In this document: positions 34,369-45,615 of the stretch, piece after piece | Layout: every line of letters begins with the position of its first letter | Position numbering within the stretch: position 1 is the stretch's first letter | Source: Marthasterias glacialis | Lineage: Eukaryota; Echinodermata; Asteroidea; Forcipulatida; Asteriidae | Reading direction: 5' to 3' | DNA length: 64,000 bases | Assembly (NCBI GenBank): GCA_911728455.2 | Contig: OU452227.1 | Coordinates: 24,119,414 to 24,183,413 of the forward strand | Notes under the pieces: model-generated | Seen by the model: only the letters and a program-made list of their open reading frames with translations | Told to the model about the DNA's origin: nothing | The model's database searches: none | Translations under genes and position numbers: made by a program

Positions 34369-34560
34369 GAGAAAGTGTTGTTTCTCGAAGACGATCAGAG
34401 CATTCTGATCGAAACGTCGAAGTTGTTACACGACCAGCTCTTTTCAGAACCACCATTCATATTGAGATTATCTTCTTGTACATGGTGTCAGTGCAAACTT
34501 CTCACGCTAGATTGCATCCCCATCATGCAAAGTTTCAAATCCCACCAATCGAAAAAAAAC
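34369..34560 (+). mobile_element. Dispersed repeat with a hairpin block, probably a Penelope-type terminal repeat
   Basis: It begins with a perfect 7-bp hairpin (GATCAGA / TCTGATC) between GAAGAC and GAAACGTC, then TTTTCAGAACCACC, TTGTACATGGTGTC, CTAGATTGC and CATCATGCA. The same order is seen on the minus strand at 8500-8680. GACGA, hairpin, TCGAAA also occurs beside the Penelope-like element (3440-3466). The PLE assignment is inference. Confidence 0.5.
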
Positions 34561-35587
34561 TCACAAAATTCGACAAACTCTCAGACCAAACGTAAATCGT
34601 TATTTGGCGATTTTCCCTAAAATGTAACCCCTTAGTTTGATGAAATGTTCACAGGTTTGTGGTATTGTGTGTTTATGGGAAAACTAGTAGATAAGAATGA
34701 ATCTACTAATGTCAAAAACAAATCATCCTTTAGGGGAATTCACTTTCTAAACTTAAAACTCGATGAACTCTGTGCCAGTAAATTCCTCATCTTGCCCGTG
34801 GCTCACACGCCCATGTGCTCCGTTCCCTCCCACTGTTTAATGGCTGGTGGTCCTTGATTCTAAACTCATCGTCTTAAATTTAATATCACCGCATTCAACC
34901 GTCTTAAACCTTAAGTCTACGAATATTTTATGTTGAATTTTATCAAAGTTAGTTCCAAAGATAGGCTCTGTTATCATTTGTACTTAATAAACAAATTTGC
35001 GATTAAATCAGATAAGATCGCGCATGATTTGTATTTGCGATTTGTAATTTGATGACAAGAAACTTTTTGGCCTATTTCATAGTCCCTTCGATATGTTTGT
35101 ACATGAAACAGTCGTCTAACAATGTCAAAATACAAAAATGAAATGCCGCTGGTATTCGTTAAAAGTGCAGCGATTAGTAAGTGTAAAGTGTTTGTGGTAA
35201 GTGGCCCTGATGTGATAATTGTCATTAAACCCGTGGGAAGAGTCATTAACAAATAGCCGCCGAGCACGTGATCCTTAATTTGAGCGCCGCTGGCTGCATG
35301 ACTCTCATGTTATTATGGTGATCAAGCTGACGCCGGCAGCCATCCATTATACCACGTAGCTCTTACCGAATTGAATACCATAACATTGATGACTAAACAG
35401 GGGTCAGTCTCTTTTTCACAGAGCCAACCTGGGCGTGTCTTTGGCAACCCTGAACAGAAAGTTTTTGAGGTAAAATTCTCTGACTGGAACAAATTCTGAG
35501 AGCTCCGTAAAAAATGATCTCTTGAAAATGAATGTTATGTTCTGAAAATATACGGCCTTTATTTTAATTTAATGTAATGGAACTTAC

Positions 35588-35612
35588 GAATTAAGTTTGT
35601 AAAGTCCGCCAT
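35588..35612 (-). CDS. Candidate first coding exon (MADFTNLI...), gene unknown
   Basis: The minus strand reads CAAGATGGCGGAC, a good Kozak context, then eight codons (MADFTNLI) and one extra base before C|gtaagt, a strong donor. Upstream on the minus strand is a CRE-like GTGACGTAG within 75 bases. This resembles a short first exon behind a TATA-less promoter. However, ATGGCGG is also the YY1 motif, and no continuing exon was recognised, so the call is weak. Confidence 0.3.
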
Positions 35613-35739
35613 CTTGAAACTGAGCTTAACCGAGCGAATAAGACGATTATGGTTTGGTTGGAATAGCTACGTCACTGCGGCTTGCCGGACTCACAAAAAC
35701 GCTTAACCATTGACAGAAGCACAAACATGTTTCTGGTCG

Positions 35740-35890
35740 GGGTCGCCAAAACGCAACGGGCTCAGGCTTTGGCGCTTAAAAAACACGGCTTCGGCTTTGG
35801 CTCCGGCTTGGGCTCTGTCAGTTTATTTTGGTACGGTTCTTCAAACAGGCAGACGGTGCCTAAGCCGGAACGGCAGCCAAATACGTTATT
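35740..35890. mobile_element. Possible MITE-like element related to 44259-44377
   Basis: It shares GGCTCCGGC...GGGCTCTGTC blocks and a weak inverted right arm (GCCGGAACGGCAGCC). The open frames across it are Gly/Ala/Arg-rich translations of this repeat. Confidence 0.4.
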
Positions 35891-36789
35891 TCGAAAATGA
35901 CCGACAAGTACGGCACTTCGTTCATCACGTGGCACCCTTTCACGATGCCCAATTACGAACCCCCAATTCATCAAACAAACTCGCCGTAATGTTGTATGCG
36001 TTCAATTGGACTGATCGTCCAATTGTCAACATTATTCGTTAAACAGTCATGAGATCAACATTATTACAAAACTACGAGGTTAAGGAAGACAAGAGAGGGC
36101 GCTGTGATTCCCTCTTTGTTTTCTAGACAACAGTTAATTATCATTTTGTTGAAATGGATGTATCTCTCAACCACCAATTAATCCCAACGCCGCGGTTAAA
36201 ACGTTCCAAGCACTTAACCAGTATAAAATGCTAAACCGCCTAGAAAAAAAAACCATCAGAATAAATCGTTTTTGACGCATGGAAATTGCATATCCCTTCC
36301 GTTTCATTTTTGTTTTAATGTAGTTACCCCCGCTCCCCCTACTCCGGATCATTAGGTTATATAATATCAAAATAACTCATTCCCCAGAAGACAAGCACTC
36401 CTCTCAAAAAGAGATTTACAGATGGTCGTTCCTGCTATGGCACGTGCCCCCATTTAGTTACGCCCCTGCATTTATTAAGGTACTCCAGATGTTATGGTGT
36501 AATTTCCATGGATTTTATATCATCTATCGACAGACTATAATAGTTTCTTTAAAATTTACAAAATTTTGAATTTTGATTTTTTGAATAAAAGTTGACTTTT
36601 TTTAGGCAGTTTATCTTTAATGTTTCCCATTATCTATTTATTGTTGGAAGCATTTGCATGAATAACAACGGCCTGGCACTTAAGTAGTGAGGGTTGAAAA
36701 AAGCTTACCTTACTAAATAAAATTAATCCTCTTCTGGTGTTTGGTGTCCAAGATGTTCACCTGGCAGTAGAAAACCTGTGGGTGGGATA

Positions 36790-36875
36790 TAGTGGCCATT
36801 GTACGGTGGTTGCATTTTGAACACTGTTATAACAAAAAGCTAATGTCGAGGGTTCAGATCCCGGAGTATCTCTTA
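36790..36875 (+). mobile_element. Degenerate tRNA-derived SINE head
   Basis: GTGGCCATTGTACGGTGG resembles an A box region, and GAGGGTTCAGATCCCGG a B box with correct polarity. Two more B-box-like GGTTCACATCC / GGTCCACATCC motifs lie nearby (about 36980 and 37121). Weak, but consistent with old SINE remnants. Confidence 0.35.
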
Positions 36876-38179
36876 AATCCTCAGCTCGGCCAGTTAGAAT
36901 CCACCCATGAAGTTTCGAGAGGATTAGAGGATGAACAACGCTTCAACTGGGAGCTTTTACAAGTACTCTAAAGCTGAGGGTCCACATCCAGTACCTTCCA
37001 ACTCCTCAATCGAATACGGGCATTACCGTTCAATCTTGAAGTTAGATCTTTGTCAATACGTAAACCACGGCCCATCTCGTTGCTTGCCACTCACAGAACA
37101 GCAATCCAGTTGTCGTTGGTTCACATCCAGCACCTTTCATTTCTTATCTAAGCCAATCTGATGCAATAATCGCCATGTATTTCTGTGTATATCGGTATAT
37201 CCTGGATAACTCCATGGTCAAAGTTCCATGTTATGTGACTAGAACATTTCTAATAAATTGCCACTGCCTTGCAGATATAGAACCAGCCTTAAACAGGTAC
37301 TTTATTAATTCCTTGGCGTTGTATTGCAACAATGCACACACGTTGGGGCAATTATTATGAGCATTCCTTAGTCAATGGTGCAGACTTGTGCACTGCGGCT
37401 GCAGCTGCAGCAACTACCTTTCTACACTTTTGTTTGGCTTAAATAGTTTCTAAAAACGGCTTGACCGAACCGGAGCTTTAAAGCATGAAAGGGACAGCCG
37501 CCACTGGCCGTTTGAATAAATGAAATTAACATGGAACCCAAAACAGGAAGTGTAAAATAAAACTAAATCAAGTGATTCTATTTAAAACAATTATGTTCAC
37601 GTATCTCCAAGACAAAGTTATGTATCGAGTCTTCGAAGAAAGAGAACGTGAAATCTCGCGAGCATTTTTAGTCAATAAGTCAAAAATAATAGAGGCTCTT
37701 TACTCTGTTTTTTAATTAATAAAAAAAGTAACATGACATGTGTTTATTCACGAACAGCCCCCAGGGTAAAAATGGTCTGAGCTTTTATATTTCTGGCCTA
37801 TGAATGCCAGATAAGATGACTGCATGTTTTGCAGCATCGGTGAGAAAAGTGCTGTAGACTCTCGACATAAAGTGTGTATAGCGCCACCTAATGTTTTAAC
37901 ATCACCAGTTTCTTTCAATGACTTGACTGACGAGCGAGGGCGGTAGTGCAACAATGCGGAAAGGATAGATGTGACGGGTGATGTCAACCGTCAAGTCGCA
38001 AGAATAGACAGGAGGGGAGTAAATGACAGTATAGCGTACATATCTGGGGTTAACCAGTATTCCGAAAAGTGACTAACTATAATAATATTGGATTTTGTAT
38101 AGCACACATGTTGGTATCTTGGTCCAGTCAATTCATACCGTAGTATCCCACATGATTCTTAAAGTGACATACTTTGAAC
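36876..38179. other. Intergenic stretch, no gene recognised
   Basis: Apart from the B-box-like fragments noted with the preceding SINE head, no exon or repeat is supported. Confidence 0.5.
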
Positions 38180-38435
38180 CAAAGATTATAGAGCGCCGAA
38201 AGCCCAAGATGGGGAACTGGGCCTTTGTTTATTGTTTGAAAGTGAAATATGCATGGGCGCCATTTAGGCAAGTGAATGTTTTGTTTCCCATCTATAGCAA
38301 CGGTCATTGTATTCACTGATCTGCATGTATCTATTGTTGTATCAATAGAGTCACTTGCCGGAAATGGCGTCCAGTGAGATTTCACATTTCAGCCAGAGTT
38401 CCCCATCTTGTGCCGTCGGCGCTCTATAATCTTTG
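38180..38435. mobile_element. MITE-like element with CAAAGATTATAGAGCG ends
   Basis: The left arm CAAAGATTATAGAGCGCC ... CAAGATGGGGAACT is matched by the right arm AGTTCCCCATCTTG ... GGCGCTCTATAATCTTTG. The arms are about 40 bp. The interior has a second inverted pair around GCGCCATTT and AAATGGCGT. Confidence 0.8.
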
Positions 38436-38519
38436 CTTTAAACCAATCCTCCTTCCCAGCTACTAGACCTAACCAACCCTACAAATAATATATAACCTAA
38501 GCTGTAAAAATAGTTAGGA

Positions 38520-38690
38520 GCGCTTGAGGTTTGATTGAGCAATCTCAGTCCTCGCAGGTGCCCATTTATACATCTAGGTTAAGAGAAGCTATGATTAGTG
38601 TCTTGCTCAAGGACTACAATGGCTGACCAGGTCGGGATTCTAACCCACTTTCAAAATTAACTGCCCAATCATAGAAATAGAGCCCGAAGA
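38520..38690 (-). mobile_element. SINE copy (tRNA-Ser-type family), first of a tandem pair
   Basis: On the minus strand a B-box-like GGGTTAGAATCCCGACC is followed by CCTTGAGCAAGACAC and CTTCTCTTAACCTAG. The next element repeats the same order. Confidence 0.55.
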
Positions 38691-38774
38691 ATGTCGCGTG
38701 TGGGTGTAATTATCTATACTAAACCAATCTGGACCTTTTCAGCCTCATGAAAACAACCATAAAGTGTACAATAG

Positions 38775-38965
38775 GAGCGCCGCAAGGGGTTTTAATGAAC
38801 ACAGTACCATCGCTCAGCCCTCGCAGGTACCCTTTAATATATCTAGGTTTAGAGAAGCAATTATGGTTAAGTGTCTTGCTCTATACAATGGCCGGCCAGG
38901 TCGGCATTCTAACCCACGTTCATACTGCAACCCAAAGAAATCGAGCCCGAAGAATGGTGTTTGTG
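38775..38965 (-). mobile_element. SINE copy (tRNA-Ser-type family), second of a tandem pair
   Basis: The same blocks in the same order as 38520-38690, including CGAGGGCTGAGCGATGG against CGAGGACTGAGATTGC. The pair probably arose by duplication or adjacent insertion. Confidence 0.55.
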
Positions 38966-39508
38966 TGTAGTTATCTGTGTGTGAGCATCTGTTTTGGGCT
39001 TTTCGTGCATGCTGCCATTATTTTGATAAATTTCAGCTTTCCCGTTGGTTGATCTGACAAATTAATCAATGTCACATGGCATTGATACTCCACAGTTGAC
39101 ATAGAGGGCGTGCACACCAGCAGAAACAGGCGTTGACTGAGCTCAGCATTATCCCTGTTTATTTCTATGGTGCCACTACTCTGAATCATGCGCACTGGAC
39201 CGCTCGGCCATGACATAAACCACACAAACAGTAATCCAAATTCTACCGTGCGAAGTACATGTTTGCGTTGATACATGAAGTTAAATCAACTTATAGACCA
39301 CGTCACTTGTTTACAAAAAAGGTTACGTTTAGCATTACAGGTTCTTTCAAGCAAATTACAACTATAAATGCAAGTCATTTTACTTTGTGAACCGTACATT
39401 TCACAGAAATACAATTAAAAAGAGACGGTTGAACCAGGGTAGAAATGTGGCTTCATATTAAAAATTCACGATAGTCACAATGCATTGCCTTCACTTTTCG
39501 TTCATTAA

Positions 39509-39702
39509 AGGGGCTGTGTCATCATGAATATAGCAGGCCCTTGGCTGTGCATGGAAAGATGAAATCCCCAAGATACTGTGCACGCGCGCGCTTGCGGTAA
39601 AATCACAAAGTGTTCCGTCTTTGTCAAACTGTGATATGACCTACGCTCGCGTAGTAACTGGGTCATTCAATTTACTGCTTCGATCATGACGACACAGCCC
39701 CT
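39509..39702. mobile_element. piggyBac-type MITE with TTAA target duplication
   Basis: Bounded by TTAA on both sides (39505-39508 and 39703-39706). The ends are AGGGGCTGTGTC and its exact reverse complement; the inverted match extends to 19 bases with one mismatch (…TCATGA). 194 bp, no coding capacity. The TTAA duplication is the piggyBac hallmark. A partial copy is at 60749-60828. Confidence 0.85.
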
Positions 39703-39709
39703 TTAAGTT

Positions 39710-41128
39710 GTGTACAATTTGCCTGCAGGAATTACATGCTCTAGGCGGCTCTTTCTTAAACATGTGATGGTGTGAGTCACACATACTGTATGTTAATTAT
39801 TATTGATATATTATTTCAAAATAGGTGAATAAAGATTTCGTTTGATACGACGAACATAGACCATTACTGATCAGTTTGAATCTTTTCTGTAAGTACGTCT
39901 GTCAGACCAATACCTTGCTCCAGGGAGAGCAGCTACTGCACTGCGTCGTGTTTGCAGTCGATGAGAGCGCTGTAATCTCCCAGAATACACACCTCTTAGG
40001 GCAGACAGTGATGAGGTGTCGTTCGTTCAAGTTGGCCTCTCAGTCGCTTTTTAAAGACCCCCCCCCCCTCGCAAAAAAACAAAAACAAAAAACAGAGGCC
40101 TTTACAGTGTGCCCATGTCTGGCACACCTACTTTTCCTAGGTACGTTTTGAGCAATTCACAAAGATTAACACAAACCTAGGACTTACTTCTTAAACAGGT
40201 GGAGTTGACAAAATTCACTCTAATTTGCACAGAGCAGGAGCGAGTGTGCTACGCCAGAATGTGTTACCGGCCAAATATAATTACTAATGTCCCATGAATT
40301 GCTATTGACCGATAACCCTGCTGAATTTTTGCGTAAGAGACAAAGTTCCTTGTTTGGCTACTTAGCTGGGTACATGAAATTGTACCCGATATTAATATTG
40401 GGAAGAACAACAAAGTGTGCGTGAGTGTAGACTTTATTGACATTTGATATTTATAAAATAATAAACAATTAAACGCGTTGAAAGACAAGACGGCAACTGC
40501 AAACTAAATAACGAATAGTTGATACATCTAGAATATTGGATCATGGCTGACAATGATCAATGGTGGTTGTGTAACTTTGTGGCAAGGATATTCAACTAAG
40601 CTGGTCATGGTAGAAAACTTCTTCGCTTGACATGCTGTATTTTTTGTTTTGATCTCAAATTTTACACCATTTTAAGATAGAGACTTGTAACATTTTTCTT
40701 CTTGCAAATTAGAGAGCATCACAAAACTGAATTTGACCTTAAAAGACCATCTGTTGTTTAGTCGCCGTTTTCAATAATGAACTCATATTATAGGCAAAAC
40801 TGCGTTACAACAACAAAGGTCAAAGTTGATTCTTTCAAAATCTGTGAGGGTGGTGTTTGGCGGGCTCTGCAGAACTGACTACTCACTGTCAGATCTCCTG
40901 GTGTTTCATCCACAACCCTCCATTGGTTAAGAGATTTATACTGTCATCTAGTTTCCTGACGTGTTTCTTCCGCCTGGTCTGAGATTTCCAACGAAGGGTT
41001 AAACACGTGTCATTACCCCAAAAAAGGGTTCAGTGTACAAGTAGTCCTACTCAATAGGTGAACAAAAAGGTCAGTAAAAGAGTTCAACTTTGTAAATTCC
41101 AGCCTTGTTCCCTCAGAGCGGCTTGTTT

Positions 41129-41159
<31 letters not shown>

Positions 41160-42489
41160 GAGACTCTGAAATTCTGTTCTTTTGAAATATAAAAACTCAA
41201 AATCTGCATGAATTGTTATTAAAATAAAACTTCATGTCTAGCTTCGTTTTACCGAAAATGACCCTCCGTTTCAAACTCATTGTGGAGCACCGTTTTAGTC
41301 AATCACCTGAACTTGTATGTTTATGAAAACAGGGTTGGGACGTAGTATTATGTTCAAGTAAATATAAGATTTGTTTATCTCATTTTTTTTTTACTGGAGA
41401 ACATTAATGTTTGTAACAATCTGAAATGGATTGTGATACTCAACATTGGAACATTGAACAAATCACTTCTTACGCAGATTAAACTGGTTTTTTCCTTCGC
41501 TGGTGTGGATCTGTTCGACGCGAGCTTCTATGTAGGCTACACAGAGAGTTGGCTGTCGCGAATGTTTCACCAAAGATCGGCATTATGACAGAAGATGTCA
41601 GAATGGAAAACACAATTATTTTCAAAAAGAGTCTGTAGACACACCTGATATTCCCTTGTTTATTTACATAGCACGTCCTGTAACAATAAAGCCCCATTGT
41701 ACAACTACAGGCAAATGCCTGTTCCATGTTGACACATTTTGGCCGAGGTAGAAATTATATCCACTTGCAACCCGAATGCCCGAAACAGCACCTACCCAGC
41801 TTTTCACTCAGTGTGTCCACTCTCTAATATTGGCCGTGAGAGTCTTTACCCTCCCATGCCCCCATTAGTCGGGGTTTCATGCCCGGAGAGCTCTAAGTTC
41901 ATCAAACAGACTCGAGAACGAAGAGAGACGGGTGGACTTTACCCCAGCCACCGGGCCTGTTCAGACAAACAACCGTAATTGAGCAATGATTGATGTAAAG
42001 GGGCCCACCCACAAGTCATTGCTCATTGCAGGAACTGACACACGATGTCTTTTTCTAGAAGAGCAAATGACCTTTCTTTTGACAAATGATTGGTTAGTGG
42101 CTGTCGGACCACTTTCTTCCCCTTCATGGTCGAACTTCTTCTTGTCTTAAACGGAACACCGATTGGAGCCAAACTCACGGGCTGGTGAAATGGGGGAGGA
42201 ACAGTTGTGCCATCTATGTTCAACTCATTTACAACACACTTGGCATGACATGAAACATGCTGTTTAGTCTGGTACTCAAATCGGCAGGTCTGGAATTCCG
42301 AGTCATCGTGACGAAAGTGTTGCTGAGTTTCCTACAGACTGTGTAAGTCTCGCGCATACTCGAACATTAGGGTCCGTTAAAGCGCGTGATCTTGTTTCCT
42401 TTACATGTTACAGCAATGTGTGTGGGACCAAAATGATCCGAAAGATGTTCGAATACGCGCGAGACTTGCACAGTCTATTGACATGACCC
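39710..42489. other. Intergenic stretch, no gene recognised
   Basis: It contains a run of 27 T at 41130-41156. A minus-strand frame at 41479-41727 has a hydrophobic segment, but no supporting splice site or homology that I can see. Confidence 0.5.
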
Positions 42490-42775
42490 CTTGCACTGAC
42501 GTCACACGCGGCGATTGTGCCACACTCACCCAACCTCGTTCCCAGGGGTGATCGATCTCGCGCTGCCATTTCCCCATCATGCCTTGCGCGCTCATAGTGA
42601 CGAGAGGCATCGATACCGCACGCTGCTCACGGTCGCGAGGCTGGAGCTCACCATTTTGGGAGTCAACAATCTACAGGGGAAAGTGTGTAAACTACACTGC
42701 TATCATGACATCGAATCCCAAAATGGCTGAATCAAGATTCTGGGTGATGATGACGTCAGGTAAATTTGGTCAATA
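42490..42775 (-). mobile_element. Dispersed element with TGACGTCA at both ends, copy 2
   Basis: TGACGTCA occurs at 42497-42504 and 42751-42758, near the two edges. Inside are ATTGTGCCACACTCAC, CCATTTTGGGAGTCAA and CCCAAAATGGC blocks shared with 28485-28650. It lies next to another MITE at 42801. Confidence 0.65.
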
Positions 42776-42800
42776 CCTGGATCGTTCAATCCAATATACC

Positions 42801-42964
42801 TTTATCATGCTGCCACCATCTTGGTCATGTTCTCTGTATCCAATAACAGTAATAGATGCTCATACTGATTGCACTAAAAGGAACCAGACTATTTGCCCTT
42901 CTAGCCTCGGTATGGTTACATTGGTTTGAATGAGAGAAAATCAAGATGGCCGCACCATGATAAA
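42801..42964. mobile_element. MITE-like element with TTTATCATG ends
   Basis: The ends TTTATCATGCTGC and GCACCATGATAAA are inverted repeats, extending with one or two mismatches through CCATCTTG. 164 bp. The interior is shared with 27115-27245 in the opposite orientation. Confidence 0.8.
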
Positions 42965-44258
42965 GCTCTATGACCTGTAGTATCCCCTTGTATTTTCAAT
43001 AGTATTAACGAATAACAGCTTGTTAATGATGCATCAAACCATAGTTTAAAACACACCATAGGGATGTAAAAACCAGCTGCAGTGAAATCATGGCCTATTT
43101 TGTTGTCCTGTGTGCATTTAGGTCCGTTTCCAATGCCAAATAGTGAAGTCTTTTTCATCTACTTCGTTTTTACATTCTGTTACACTCTTTACACTCGACA
43201 CGACATCAGGAAAACTAGACTTGCTACCCCAGGTTTCTCGACCTCTTGGTTGATCTACTGATTTCGTGTATGCAAAGGAGCTCAAATCAACCACGCACGA
43301 GATTTGACTGTTTCACGGCAAAGGGAGCTTTGAGGTTTCCTTTGTAAAAATGAGAAGATGGTGATGACACTATAGATAGACTTACACAATGCGCAGAGGA
43401 AAAGCAGGTGGTAAAACAACACGACGTTTCTACTTTAATATATGTTCCGGTCGTCTTCAAAGAAGGAGAGATGGTCAGGGCATTCGAGGTTTGATATTAC
43501 CTATCATCAATCAACCAATCAAAAGGGACGGTTTAAGACTGGAGTTTTGGTTAAATTGCTCTCTTCATAAAATATTATCACTTTCGGAGAACTTTGTCTA
43601 AAAAAAACAATCTCTGAACACGGCTCTCAAGCAACTTTAACGACGATTTAACGCAAGTAAAAAACAATTCTAGTAAAATACAAGTGCAATGACAGTAGTA
43701 TGTCATTACCGGACAAGCGAAAAATAATCAAAGATGGATTGTATGATGAGGTTTAAGAGCGCCTAATGACACTCTTCATTTATAGATCCCGCGTCTATTT
43801 TTTTATTCCGCTGTAATGACACAAGATCAATCTGGCATGTTCCAGTCCTCTAGGGAAATTCATGATTATCTTGCACTGCGCTACCCATCAACCGATTGGA
43901 TTGTTTCCCTTTAGAAAACGGCATACCGAGGTCATGAAAGTTGTACTTTTTCTCAGCTAAAGAGGAGGGCTCTCTCTGCTATATGAGACGAGATCTTCTC
44001 TCTGAAGACGAGATTGAAAACGTTCATTCCAATTTCGACTGATGTTACGATCAATCTCTGCGGGAGGAGGGGGGGGGGTAAGTGAGAAGGAACATGCGAC
44101 ATTAATGTACTTAGGGTGAGGTCGATCCTGCCCCTCCCCTTTTCGGTATTTTCTCCTTTATTAATTACATTTTAAATATTCAACTTGTTATTTTTTCTCT
44201 CGCTTTTAGTGAACGGCAAGAAAATACTGTGGCAAGCCCGCAGCGGGTTTTTTCCAAA
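42965..44258. other. Intergenic stretch, nothing recognised
   Basis: No exon, repeat or regulatory arrangement identified. Confidence 0.5.
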
Positions 44259-44377
44259 TCTCGGCTCCGGCTGTGGCTGGGGCTCCGGGCTCTGTTTGAT
44301 GTTGAAGCACCGTGCAAAATGTTCACTGCTCTAGGATTAACGACAGAGCCCAAGGCGGAGCAGGAAGCCAAGACTAG
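44259..44377. mobile_element. MITE-like palindrome, GGCTCCGG/CAGAGCCC family
   Basis: The left arm TCTCGGCTCCGGC ... CCGGGCTCTG and right arm CAGAGCCCAAGGCGG ... GAAGCCAAGA are imperfect reverse complements around an A/T-richer centre. Confidence 0.6.
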
Positions 44378-45442
44378 GTTTATATTTGACAAAAGCCTCT
44401 GGTACGAGTTGACGTGGACAAGGGTCTCATTGAACACATCCCGTTGCGGGTCAGTGTGACCCGTAATCCGGGGTGATGCAAACAAGGAATTCGAGTCTAT
44501 AAAGTGTTTTGTTTTTAAACTTAGATTCCGGGTAATTTTGAATCGTAAAACGGGCAAAAAGCTGACTCGGAAATGAGTGCGATCCATTGGAATGCTTCTC
44601 CGGCTCGATTTTGACCCAGGACTTTTTTGAGAGAACGGTCGAAAATAATGAACTAAACTAACTTTACTGCTATTTTAGAAATCTTCCAAAACGTGTTGAC
44701 AAAGTTTCCATTCAAAGGCTTGTCAACGTATACTTGGTAGGCCATTATGCCGAGCATTAATCATCGTTGTTTGGTTTGAGTCTGGTGCAGTCATTATAAA
44801 GATTTCTGCTAAGTTCATTGCTGTTCTCAAAATCACATCCATAATCATTAGCATTAAACGTTTTCGTTCCCTCAAACAACAGCAGGAATGTTTTCTCAAC
44901 GTCAGCGACTATGATCACCCAACCTCCTAGCATTGTTATTTTCTTTTCATTACGATGTCTTTACAGAATTCCATTTGAATTTAATGGCGTTCTAATTCCA
45001 TGGGGCACAATGGGAATTGAAAAACTAGCCAGCGAAAGCATAAAAGCCTTCCGTTGACCGGAAACAAGTTATCATTTTTTTATGGTCGTCTTAAAAAAAA
45101 GGAAAAAATTGGAATTTGTCAGAAATCTTTTCCCCCAAACAAAGAAAATACTAAAATGTATTTCTCACGGCTCAATCCAGTACGGAGAAATATGAACAAA
45201 CTAATTGTTGTGCCAAAGTTCTTTTTTTTACATAGCATGGTAAAGGCCCAATTACATAGAGCTGTTCAAATCAGAAGATTTTCCTTAAATTGTCTGCACT
45301 GCTGAGAAAAGCAGGAAACCAGCCACAGACAGTGTGACATGGATTTTGGCGGGTAACCATATTCTGGTAAGCAACATTGTGCTTAGCTATACTTTGAGTT
45401 CGTTAACAGCTCGAAACTTGGGCCACTACGGAGACATTCTCA
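44378..45442. other. Intergenic stretch, nothing recognised
   Basis: No supported feature. Confidence 0.5.
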
Positions 45443-45563
45443 GGCCGTGTCCGAATTAGCGGCTGCGAGTGCGGCTGTTTGTAAGGCTGTTGCTATAAAG
45501 GCCTATGCTTCAAAGCATGTTGACGTGGGGGATCCAGCCGTAGCCGTCTATTCAGACTCCGTC
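45443..45563. mobile_element. MITE-like palindrome, GGCCGTGTCCGAATT family, copy 3
   Basis: The left end GGCCGTGTCCGAATTAGCGG closely matches copy 1. The right end CCGTAGCCGTCTATTCAGAC is the diverged inverted arm. GGCTGTTGCTAT and GGATCCAGCCGTAG are shared with copy 1. Confidence 0.75.
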
Positions 45564-45579
45564 TGGGCTTTTTGGTACC

Positions 45580-45615
45580 GTTGATATATTCATCCATGTT
45601 GATATATTCATCCAT
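45580..45615. repeat. Two tandem copies of an 18-bp unit
   Basis: GTTGATATATTCATCCAT is repeated twice, head to tail. Confidence 0.9.

Noticed and set aside
35682-36042. Overlapping Gly/Ala/Arg-rich frames on both strands
   Set aside because: They coincide with a GGCTCCGGC-type palindromic repeat also present at 44259-44377.
41479-41727. Minus-strand frame with a hydrophobic segment and basic tail
   Set aside because: No family resemblance, and the hydrophobic run is not at the N-terminus; insufficient evidence.
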